From NCBI RefSeq assembly GCF_020283565.1, contig NC_060063.1:7896563-7960562 (forward strand): a stretch of DNA of 64,000 nt. The letters are read 5' to 3'. The position numbers and the translations under genes are program-made. Below the pieces are notes generated by a model that was given only the letters and a program-made list of their open reading frames with translations, was not told the origin of the DNA and made no database searches. How positions within the stretch are numbered: position 1 is the first letter of the stretch; each line of letters starts with the position of its first letter. Below are positions 35,141 to 45,060 of this stretch, piece after piece. The stretch comes from Trifolium pratense. Lineage: Eukaryota > Streptophyta > Magnoliopsida > Fabales > Fabaceae.

Positions 35141-36715
35141 ATTTGAACGGTCAGCGCCTGCCCGTCATTATTCAACTCAAATAATCACATTCATAATTGT
35201 TTGATGATGTTGCAGAAAATTACATTTATTTATTGAAGCTAATTAGTGGATCATAATATATAAATATAGTTTAACCAACATGCTCTTATCAACTAGCACT
35301 ATTAGATTTTTTTAAGGCCAAGTAATTTCTTGGTCACTAGAATATGTAAATTTACAATGCCTATAGTATCTCATTTTGTTTCTATAATAATTTGTTTTGC
35401 ATGGTGGGATTGTCCTTCTTTCCTCTGTTGTAAAAATATCCTTGTAATTTGCACCATCAATATTACTTTATTGAAGTTGTGATTAAAATCAATTTAAATT
35501 ACTCTCAATGATGTAGCAATTAATTTCAGGTAGTCTCCTTGTATTGGAAAAAAGGAATTTCAGAAGTTGCACTGGAAGGCATCAAAAAGGTAAATATATA
35601 TGGATGATCTAAAGTTAATTTAGACTAATTTGATAGATATTTAAGTGAGTAAATATCCAAATTAGTACTTAACATTATAGTAGTTTAATTTGAATAAACC
35701 TAGTTCAAATAATATTATCATTAAATTTTGCTATTTCAAATATTAACAATTTAAGTATTCATTGGTATTTAAATAAGTCATGAATTCTTCTTTAAGGACA
35801 TGTTTGTTTTAGATTTAAAAAAAATGATTTTTTTTTTGAAAAAAATCATTTTCAAGAAAATCATTTTTTGTAGAGATTTTGAAAAAAATCTAAAGCTATT
35901 TGCCGTTTGTTTACAATCATTAAAATCTATTTTTTTAAGATGGTGAGGGATGATGAATGATAAAAAAAATGAATTTTGATAAAAACTATTGAAAATAGAT
36001 TCTCATCTTGATGAAAAAAAAGATTTTCTTTACTAAAATGATTTTTGAAAAAATCTGAAATAAATACAAGTAAGATAAAAAAATAGATTTTTTTTTGGGA
36101 AAATTGATTTTTTTGGTGAAGTTATTAATCTGAAGTTATTAATCTTCCCATGCATAGTTTTAACAATTTCGCACCATGATTAAACAGGTTACAAAAAAAT
36201 ATGTAGAAGATGGAAGGGTTGGGCTTGCAAAATTGAAAGCTGGATTTGATCTTTATGTGTGTCCTCACGATGACACAATACTCACCATACTTGCAAAAAA
36301 TGGATTATTTAATGGCAAAACAGCCATTGAAGAGAACAAACATTCTCTCATTGGTTGTGTAGTATGGCGAAAAAACCAAATAAATAATCGTAATTCTGAT
36401 CACCAGAAATTATCAGAAAAAAATAATCCTATTCAAAAAGTGTCTCCTATTCAAAAAGTGTCTCCTATTCGCTTGCCTTTAGAATCATCAGGAAAAACTG
36501 ATCCTATTCAAAAAATGTCTCTGATTCGCTTACCTTCAGAATATCCTAGTGCCTCATCTTCGCTTTCTAAGTCATGGAGCATTGATCATATTCCTGAGGA
36601 GTTGTTATCTCCAATTCGCCATCCGATTATTTTGCCTTTAGAATCATCTAGAGAAACTGATCCTAGTGACTCATCTTCGATTCACATGCATTCCAAGTCT
36701 ATGGAGAAAAATTGA

Positions 36716-37292
36716 TCAAATTTTCGAGATGTTTTCTCCAATTCGCTATCGGATTCTCTTGTCTTCTATGATAATGGCCTACATTTACAGTGCATAATCC
36801 TTTGAGGACCTTTTCTCCTAGTTTAATTTTGCATCAACAATTTGATATTGTCTTATAGCATGTAATTGACAATATGCATTGCCAATTTGTCTTGTTATTG
36901 CCGTTTGATCAAAGAGTTCATTATGTGTATTGCTAAAAAGATGGGTGTATGAATGCACAAATTACTATTCCTATAACTTCATGTATGGTATGCATTTTCT
37001 AGTCAGGTTGGTGTTGGTGTTGGTGTTAGTTAATGATAGAGTTGAAACTACCGTTACTAGAATTTTTTTGTCGGTGTTGGTGTATGGTATGCATTTTCCT
37101 AAAACTAAACAATTAGCAAGAAATTGTTCCGAGTGACAGAATTCGCAGGAAAATTCTTAGAAATATCTGTGGAATTTTCTGAAATAGAAAAATTCGTATG
37201 AAATTTCTCTGAGTGGCAAAATCTGCTGGACAAGCTTTGGAAATATCTGCGGATTATTTTGCGCAGGAAATAAGCAAATTTTTAGAAGTGTA
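36716..37292. other. 3' flank of the SPOC segment
   Basis: Presumed 3' UTR followed by sequence with repeated GGTGTTGGTGTTGGTGTT and AATTTCTCTGAGTGGCAAAAT-like words. No coding feature recognised. Confidence 0.3.
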
Positions 37293-37457
37293 CACATAGC
37301 TTTTGTTAGGAGGCAAGTCAATAGAGTCGCTCACAATCTTGCTAGAGTGTCTTTATTTCAGTCTAGTCCCAGTGTTCATCATTTTTATCAACTTAGTTGT
37401 ATCTTTTCTATTATATTGAATAAAATACAATGAGTTCATTATGCTTAAAAAAAAAAA
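37293..37457 (+). pseudogene. LINE 3' end: RNase H C-terminus and poly(A) tail
   Basis: HIAFVRRQVNRVAHNLARVS followed by LFQSSPSVHHFYQL and a stop at 37431 matches the C-terminal RNase H (RVT_3) end of plant LINEs (VRRQANRVAHxLAR). It is followed by a short 3' UTR and an A run at 37446-37457. This is a 5'-truncated LINE insertion. Confidence 0.68.
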
Positions 37458-37733
37458 TAGTATACACTAGTGAAAACATAAAACAAATTAAAGACAAGTA
37501 AAATATTTGATTTCATTCCTTTCTTATATAATATCCATGGGCCTATAAAGCCACAAAACTCCATTAAACAACCCAATAAAATAAAAGTTCAACTAATAAC
37601 ATAAATAAAATATCTGACTAATATCTAAATCATTTAATTAAGTACCACCAATTAATTATTTAATTAACTACTACTTAATCTTTTATCAGGACTCCAAGGG
37701 AATGCTTGGTTAAGAAACAAGGAGGGTAGATGT

Positions 37734-38720
37734 TGTAACACCCAAACCCATCATTTAAGTAATTATACCTTTATAAAAAAAAAATTTCTCAAAGTACGCA
37801 ACGAAAAATTACATTTCAATTATAAGATGTTGGTTCAAGGTATTACACTCTTCACTACAAAAATAATACTAATGTATTTAGTAAAACTGTGTTTATACAA
37901 AATAAATCTTCTTTATGAAAAGATACATTTTTCCAAATAAATACAATAAGTCCTAAAGACTCTAAATACTAAGTACACTATTTTCTCGTGTCACAATCAG
38001 AGCGGAGCTTCACCGACGACTCGACATCGATAAACACATAACCTGTGAAATATGGTCCCAAACCAGTCAAATACACAAAACAGAGAGTTAGGAAACATAA
38101 TCCAAATAATTACATGTGCAAGGAGCATACTTAACATATGCCAACATTTTGTATCTAACTCACGCACACACATGCTTAGTTCATAGCTCAACTCTAAGAT
38201 TACACAATAATCAAGTATTAGAGCAACATTTAGAATCACACATATCTAAACACTTCAACACATTCCAAATAATACATCGACAACCATTCCAACAAAGTAC
38301 CATCACACACATCAATAAAATAGTCAGTTAGTCGACAACAATGTCACATATCAAATATCACATAATATGTACACATATCCTCACATAGTAATTCAAGCAC
38401 AATTATGTCATTCCAGTGCCAATTATCAATTATCAATTATTAATTAGAGATACACATAGACCCTAATACAACTAATGTCAATCACTCATGTCACCCTAGA
38501 CATCCCTTATGCACGCAATACCATTTATTCATTCATTTTCGGATACATAATCCATATAATTTTAAGTCATTTAGGACACTACTCGTGTTTAGATTTAAGT
38601 CATGACAGACTCTGCATTGTTCAGATTTAAGTCATGACGGACTCTGCTCATTTATTAAGACACATCAACAGATAGATTTAGCACTAAGCTCGTCAATTAT
38701 AAATATGGAACACTATCCAA
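37734..38720 (-). mobile_element. Old Gypsy LTR fragment, cut by the hAT insertion
   Basis: TGTAACACCCAAACCC at the left equals the start of the solo LTR at 21560. ACCCTAGACATCCC and TGGAACACTATCCAA have clear counterparts at about 22270 and 22480 in that LTR. It ends abruptly at 38720, where the hAT terminus begins. No primer site follows the left end, so it is a solo or truncated LTR. Confidence 0.7.
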
Positions 38721-41660
38721 TAGGGATGGCAACGGGCGCCCATGGGTGCGGGTTTGAGTGATACCAAACCCACACCCGAAATCAACACCCAAACCCAAAC
38801 CCAAAGGTTGTTCGGGTGGCAAAACAAAACGCACGCCCACACCCATTGGGTTCGGGTTTTTCCACCCAAACCCAAACTCACAACGCATTTTGTACTACTT
38901 TGCAAATTTAAGCAAAACAAGGTAAATTTAAGCAAAAACAATGGAATTTAAACATATTGTCAATCACTTAGCAAAAACATAGTTTTAAAATTACAAGGGA
39001 ATTTAAAATTACAAAATAGACTTTCAAGAAATTAAATTACAACTAAACTAAAATTACGTTCTTCCAACTTCCAAGCAAAATTCAAACACAAGCATTCCAT
39101 CTTCAAGCTCTCTCAAATAGACACACCTGCTTGTTTTGTTCACATTAAGGTCATTAGTAATGTTATTTAAAGCAATATTAAAACAAGTAGTGTTAGTGTT
39201 AAAGTTAATCAAAGCTAACCACAATACTCACCATGTTAAAGCATAGAAACAACAACTTCTAATCCTCAAAATGGTAACCGAAACTGCTTTCCATCAATTC
39301 AGCTGTATTAAGAAGTAAATTAAAGTTAAATAAAACATCAAAGCCTAAAACTTTTACACCAAATGAAGTACAAAATACATTCATCGTCATACTCCATTTC
39401 ATTCAACATAGTAGCACATTCTTGTGCAACTTTAGAAGTTCCTATACGTATATATCAAATGTAGAACAACAAAGAGTAATTAGTTGACAATATGTAAAAA
39501 CTATTTGACATACATTACTTTATATTGAATTAATAGTTGAAAATTTTACCATCATTCTCAGCAGCCCATAGCCAACTCCTAGCACACATCAAAGCCTCTA
39601 CGATAGTCCAGTTAAGTCGACTACAATGAGGACTCAATATTCGACCACTAGTACTGAAGGCTGATTCAGAAGCTACTGTAGAGATAGGAATAGCTAACAC
39701 ATCTCTTGCAATTGCTTGAAGTGTTGGATACATAGCTCCATTTACCTTCCACCAATTCAAAATGTCAAAATCTGGAGTTTTTTTTTATAACTTTCTCATT
39801 CAAATAATGATCCAATTCATATTTAACACTTGAACTTGTGTTTTCTGCAATCGTCGCAACGTATGCATAAAATTCATCTTCATCGTTAGCAACAACAGCA
39901 GTTGTACCAATGGATGGAGTGGTAGGTTGTGCATCTCTATGTCTCATCTGCTGATAATCATAAAGCAAACTATAACACATCTCTTTGATTCTACTAGCTT
40001 GTTCACCTGATTCTTGGCCATATAACTTAGGAAACTAGAAATCAAGTACAACCATCTTCTTTGTAGGATCCAAAACTGCAGCAACTCCCATCATATCATG
40101 AACACCACTCCAATAAATTTGAAACTTTTCCATCATTTTTGTGGCCATCATCTCATTAACTGAATTGGAGGACTTCTTACATTCCTCTATTGCCAACTTA
40201 ATCTTACAAATCTTAGGAAAGTATAAGTTGGCAGTTGGATATTTTGTACCAGAAATCAACTCAGTTACTTCATTAAACAATTTCAAGCACCCACAAACAT
40301 CCTTAGCAAACTGCCACTGTGAATTAGTTGGCAAACACGTATATAAAGGGTCACATCGCTTAAAGTTCAACCGAATAAATACATCCTTGTACTCTATGGC
40401 AATATCAAGCATCTTATATGTGCTATTCCATCTTGTTGGACAATCTAGAGCTAACTTTCTAGTGCAAGCAATTTTCAATTGTCTAGCGGTATTTTCAAAT
40501 TTTTCATACCTTTTTCCTGTGGCACTCCAAAATCCTACACTATCCCGGATTTTTTCTGCCCCATCCTTAATCACTTGTAGCCCATCCTGAACAATTAAAT
40601 TTAGGATGTGCGTACAGCAACGCATATGTAACAAAGACCCATCGCTTATCAATGATTCCAACAGCAACTTATTCTTAATTTTCTTAATCATGGAGTCATT
40701 TGTGCTACAATTATCTACAGTAATTGTACAAAACTTTGAATCAATTTTCCATTGCAATAATGTTTCAACAAGTGCATCACCAAGTCTTTCACTAGTGTGA
40801 GGGGCTGGAACATAAATGAACCTAACATAATAATATTTACACTCATTAAGAACACAAAAAATAAAGATACAATTAAGTTATAAAATATAGACTTTGTTAC
40901 CTCAAGATTCGACTTTATAAAGTCCAAGAGCCATCAATATAGTGAGCCGTAACCGCCATATACCCTTTTTTTTGGTTGCTAGCAGTCCACATATCTATGG
41001 TAATCGCCACTCTTCCTTGATGGCTATCTAACATCTTCATAGCACATTTTTTCTCAAAATCATAAACTTTCAATACCTCCTTCTTGATTGTGTTTCGAGT
41101 AGGAACTTTAAACAATTGTTGGAGAGCAACAAAGACTCTTTTAAGACCAACGTGATCCACAATTGATAGTGGATAATCGTGCATAATAATAGCTTCAGCA
41201 ATCAACTTCTTCACATTTTCTGGATTATAATTTCCAATTCCCAACTCTTCCCTTCCCTCTGAGATAGTAGGCATGATGAATGGTTGTCCTTTGTCATGCT
41301 TTCTTGTCTTGATAATTTTTTGAACACAACCCTTCAGATGTCCATGCAAGTGAGTTGTTCCATTCGTTGAAGTGGCACTAAGTCGTTTCTTACACCAGTT
41401 GCATTCAGCCTTATCTAGCCCCTTCACTTTAACCTTTGTAAATTTTGCCCACACACTACTTCTTAGCTTCTTTGATGCAGGTTCTAAGCTTGCATCAGAT
41501 TCTTCTTGTTGCCCAACATCAGGTGGTGTCGGATTAGAAGATACCTCATGAGTTGGCTGACTTGTACTGCCTTGTGTAGGATTAGATGTGGTTTCCGGGG
41601 TTGTGTTCACTATATCCATTTGACCTATTACCAAAAACAGCACACCAAGAAGAGGTGGAT
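38721..41660 (-). mobile_element. hAT transposon body with left terminus; right terminus not found
   Basis: TAGGGATGGCAACGGGCGCC at 38721 is a typical plant hAT terminus. It is followed by CCCAAACCCAAACCC-type subterminal repeats. The preceding 8 bases, CTATCCAA, would be the duplication, but the second copy and the inverse terminus were not seen up to 42155. The transposase pseudogene lies inside. Confidence 0.7.
39530..41619 (-). pseudogene. hAT transposase (BED zinc finger, RICESLEEPER-like), decayed
   Basis: Exon 1 41619-40901 and exon 2 from 40821 are joined by a GT-AG intron. The N-terminus has a BED finger (WAKFTKV..., CNWCKKRLSATSTNGTTHLHGHL). The middle has ITIDMWTASNQKKGYMAVTA, DNCSTND and MRCCTHILNLIVQDGL, and the C-terminus has the hAT dimerisation motif (ISTVASESAFSTSGRILSPH). 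Breaks: TAA at 40915-40917 near the end of exon 1, TAG at 40035-40037, and a frameshift in an A run (T run on the plus strand, about 39777-39787). It cannot make a full transposase. It is the source-type enzyme for the TAGGGGTG hAT elements in the window, though these need not be its own progeny. Confidence 0.88.
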
Positions 41661-41681
41661 ATTAGTATAACAAGTCATTAG

Positions 41682-42060
41682 ATGCAGTTGTTATTATAAG
41701 CATACAATAAGTATCTAACCTAACTAACTAGGAACAATTGTTATTATAAGCATACATATAATTTAGGAAAAATAAATTTAACTAATAAAAATCATGAAAC
41801 ACAATTACAATATCTAACCTAACTAACTAGGAACAATTGTTATTATAAGCATACATATAATTTAGGGAAAATAAATTTAACTAATAAAAATCATGAAACA
41901 CAATTACAGTATCTAACCTAACTAACTAGAAACAATTGTTATTATAAGCATACATATAATTTAGGGAAAATAAATTTAACTAATAAAAATTATGAAACAC
42001 AATTACATGAAACAATTTAACACGGGAACAAATTAGGAACAAGTTAACATATCTAACTAG
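41682..42060. repeat. Tandem repeat, unit about 99 bp, about 3.5 copies
   Basis: Units begin ATTGTTATTATAAGCATACA and end ATCTAACCTAACTAACTAGG, at about 41733, 41832 and 41931, with partial units on both sides and few substitutions. It lies just 5' of the hAT transposase gene, on that gene's upstream side. Confidence 0.88.
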
Positions 42061-42154
42061 GAATAGTTGTTACATGAAACAAATTTTTTTTTTTGAATAA
42101 CAAAATTTATTAACCAAGAGAGGGGAAGCACAACAAGAATAACAAGTTACAGAG

Positions 42155-43197
42155 TGTTGGGTTTTTGTATATTGGCTACATTTTGCAAAAACATATTTTA
42201 GCCAAGTGTTGAGACAAGTGTGCTGACCCCAAGTGTTGTGACAAATGTTGTTACACTTTGGAACAACACCTGACTCTGTTCCTGCGCGCGCCAGCTAAGG
42301 TGTTATTATTTTCTACGCAATCTTTTGAAGATCTGTTTGAAGAATTTGTTCAAGGTATCTTGCAGAAGAAGGCGCACGTGTTTAATGTGTTTCATGAGGC
42401 AGCCAAACCCTAGTTTTATTTTCCAAAGGAATTATATTTTTGGAAAATATATTTTTGCGGTTTCAAAAATATAACTATTATTTTCAGAAATATATCACTA
42501 CTGCCGCAATTCTAGAAGCCCTAATTTTGTCTTGAAGCCCAAGTCATTCTACTACTATAAATACGAAGGCAAGCATATGGATTCAATCATCTAAAATCGT
42601 GTTCTTACAAAGCGTGTGTTTTAGGGATTTTAGAGTGTTAATTGTGAGCCTATCTTGTGTCTCATTGATGCAAGCTTAGGACCTGAGTGTTATTGAGTTG
42701 TAAGTGTGAACTTCTCCTAAGCTTTGAAGTACGGAGATTGTTCTATTGTGTTGTGTGGTTTACTCGCAAGCTTTTAAGCAAGAGTGAATCCTAGTTTCTT
42801 AGGAGTGTGTCTCCACCTGTTGTGATTGTGGAATTGAATAGCAGCGCTGTCTGTGTTGCTAAGGTGGGAATTGGGACGGGGTCTCATATCTAGGAGTTCC
42901 TAGGTAGAAGGGTCATTGGGTAGTGATTAAGTGAGAAGTTGTAAACGGGTGAGTTTAGCTTCGAAGTAATACTGCTGATAGTGGACTTCATTCCTGGATT
43001 GGTATCCCCCAGAGTAGGCTTTAGGCTGAACTGGGTTAACAACTCTCGTGTGTTATTTACTTTACTGTTTGTATTGTTTTATGTTATTTGCTCTGTTTAT
43101 AGACAAGTGTTGGCGCACCAGTGACAACATCTGTCTACAACAGACAAGTGTTGCTACACCTTGAGCAACACCTGTCCACTGTGTGCCAGGAATTTCA
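42155..43197 (+). repeat. 5' LTR of the SIRE-like Copia element (1043 bp)
   Basis: TGTTGGGTTTTTGTATATTG to GTGCCAGGAATTTCA, with TG...CA ends, directly followed by a Met-tRNA-type primer site. TATAAATA at 42556 is a likely promoter. GTGTTG[AC]GACAAGTG words recur inside. Both ends resemble those of the 327-bp LTR at 5696, showing common descent. Confidence 0.88.
42556..42563 (+). promoter_or_regulatory. TATA box of the SIRE-like LTR
   Basis: TATAAATA, about 640 bp upstream of the primer site, in the expected U3 to R zone. Confidence 0.5.
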
Positions 43198-43199
43198 AT

Positions 43200-43211
43200 T
43201 GGCATCAGAGC
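43200..43211 (+). other. Primer binding site (initiator-Met tRNA)
   Basis: TGGCATCAGAGC differs by one base from TGGTATCAGAGC, the complement of the 3' end of plant initiator tRNA-Met. It begins two bases after the LTR end. Confidence 0.8.
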
Positions 43212-43266
43212 AGGCACCCTGTTCTGAATTTTAGGGTGAGCTCCAGGGAAATCGTTTCTGGCAAGG

Positions 43267-45030
43267 ATGGACAAAGAAGGAGGTTTTGTTACCAGACCAC
43301 CTCTCTTGGTTGGCGCTTCAAACTATGACTATTGGAAGTCCCGCATGATGGCCTTCCTAAAACAAATTGATAGCAAGACATGGAAGGCAATTCTGAGAGG
43401 ATGGACTCCACCTGTGAAGATGGACAAAGATGGTAAACCAACTCTTGAGTTGAAATCTGCTGAAGAATGGTCCAAAGAAGAAGATGAGCTTGCTCTTGCA
43501 AACTCAAAAGCATTATATACGCTATATAATGGTGTTGACAAGCACATATTCAGACTCATCAAAAAGTGTGTCTGTGCTAAGGAAGCTTGGACAATTCTTG
43601 AGACTGTTCATGAAGGTACTTCTAAAGTGAAGATATCGAAGCTACAACTCCTAACAACTAAGTTTGAGAATCTAAGAATGAATGATGATGAAACCATTCA
43701 GGATTTTCACATGACCATACTTGATTTTGACAATCAATTTGATGCCTTGGGTGAAAAGATACCTGAAGAAAAGCTGGTAAGAAAAATGCTCAGGTCTCTA
43801 CCTAAGAAGTTTGACATGAAAGTCACAGCTATAGAAGAAGCAAAGGATATCACAGATATGAAGCTATATGAACTGGTTGGTTCACTACAAACCTATGAGG
43901 TAGCCACAAATGAAAAGATGGATAAGAAAAACAAAAGTATTGCTTTTGTTTCAAATGCTGAGGAAGAAGATCAACTGAGTGACACAGAATCTGAACAAAG
44001 CATCTCTGATGCAATGGTTCTTTTGGGAAAACAATTTAATAAGGTGCTAAAGAGAATGGACAAACGCTCTAAGACAGGTGCAGCTGACATTGGTCGCAAC
44101 ACTTACAGGAATTTCAGAAAACCTGTAACAGATGAGAAATCAGCTCCAAATAAAGGTGTTCAATGCCATGAATGTGAGGGGTTTGGTCACATCAGAAGTG
44201 AATGTGGAACCTTTCTGAAGAAACAAAAGAAGGGGTTAACTGTAACTTGGTCAGATGAAGATTCTGAAGGAGAAGCCGATACTGCAAAAGCTATACATGT
44301 ATTGACAAGTGTTTGCACATCTGACACTGAATCATGTGAAGAAGAACTAACCTTTGATGAGCTTGCTGAATCATATAAAAAGCTGTGTCTGAAGAGTGCA
44401 GAAGTCTGCAGAGTCTCTGAAGAGCAAAAAGAGACAATCACTAAGTTGCAAACTGAGAAAGCTGCTAATTTGTCAAGAATCTCTGAATTTGGTACTAAAT
44501 GGGAAGATAGTTTAAAGATCATTGAGCAACAGAAGGCAACTATCATTAACTTAGAAGCTGACAAGATCAAACAACTGACTGAGATAGCCCATCTGAATGA
44601 AGAGGTAACTGAACTAAACTCTCATCTTGAGAATTTAAAGAAGCATGTTCTTAGGCTATTCAAAGGAAGTGATCTAGATGAAATCCTGGAAACTCTGCCT
44701 GCTCCTAGTAGATCCAAAACAGGCATTGGGTATGAATACAAAAATGTTAATAGGATTATGGATTACAACAAAGAAGGGAAATATATGCCTGAGACAAGTA
44801 AACAACCTTCTCCAAAAATGCATGACAGGATGTCGCCACACCTGGCTCCTAGACAGCAGAGACAAGTGTCACCACATGTGGCACCACATCAGCAAAGATG
44901 GGAGAGACCTAGATTTATACCTAGACCTAGAAGCAGGTACCACTCATGGAGATGTCACCACTGTGGAAGAAAGGGACACATAAGGCCTTACTGCTACAAA
45001 TTGTATGGTTATCCAAGTGAAGTTCCTTAA
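43267..45030 (+). CDS. SIRE/Maximus-type Copia gag (587 residues)
   Basis: The start lies just after the primer site and leader. The N-terminal region has the UBN2-like Copia gag pattern (LLVGASNYDYWKSRMMAFLK, AKEAWTILETVHEGTSKVK). CHECEGFGHIRSEC (about residue 300) and CHHCGRKGHIRPYC (near the C-terminus) are two CCHC zinc knuckles for RNA binding. A long coiled-coil segment (about residues 380-480, EEQKETITKLQTEKA...) lies between them, as in SIRE elements. It ends at TAA 45028-45030 in the same frame as pol, which suggests that one sense codon turned into a stop. The product would coat the element's RNA in virus-like particles. Confidence 0.92.
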   Translation: MDKEGGFVTRPPLLVGASNYDYWKSRMMAFLKQIDSKTWKAILRGWTPPVKMDKDGKPTLELKSAEEWSKEEDELALANSKALYTLYNGVDKHIFRLIKKCVCAKEAWTILETVHEGTSKVKISKLQLLTTKFENLRMNDDETIQDFHMTILDFDNQFDALGEKIPEEKLVRKMLRSLPKKFDMKVTAIEEAKDITDMKLYELVGSLQTYEVATNEKMDKKNKSIAFVSNAEEEDQLSDTESEQSISDAMVLLGKQFNKVLKRMDKRSKTGAADIGRNTYRNFRKPVTDEKSAPNKGVQCHECEGFGHIRSECGTFLKKQKKGLTVTWSDEDSEGEADTAKAIHVLTSVCTSDTESCEEELTFDELAESYKKLCLKSAEVCRVSEEQKETITKLQTEKAANLSRISEFGTKWEDSLKIIEQQKATIINLEADKIKQLTEIAHLNEEVTELNSHLENLKKHVLRLFKGSDLDEILETLPAPSRSKTGIGYEYKNVNRIMDYNKEGKYMPETSKQPSPKMHDRMSPHLAPRQQRQVSPHVAPHQQRWERPRFIPRPRSRYHSWRCHHCGRKGHIRPYCYKLYGYPSEVP

Positions 45031-45060
45031 GAGTCTGATCCATCCATTACTAAAACAAGG

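Larger units (their letters stand above)
34067..36715 (+). pseudogene. Orphan three-exon segment encoding most of a SPOC domain (TFIIS/SPOC-type protein)
   Basis: Exons 34067-34187, 35530-35589 and 36188-36715 join in frame. The product reads SGEKMPDVKWPQVV, LHDFQKYIQDLTRSPNRGLM, VVSLYWKKGISEVALEGIKK, DGRVGLAKLKAGFDLYVCPH and IEENKHSLIGCVVWRKN. These match the SPOC domain of plant transcription-elongation-factor-S-II/SPOC proteins (ALMV.., YICP..DTIITIL, SLIGCVVWR). Relatives are several hundred residues longer, with PHD or TFIIS-M regions before this point. Those exons, and the start of the SPOC domain, are not seen upstream. The C-terminal tail has short repeats of IQKVSP/IRLPLESS. Either a truncated duplicate, or a short gene starting at the ATG at 34077. 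The exon frames and splice sites are intact, so expression is possible. Confidence 0.62.
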
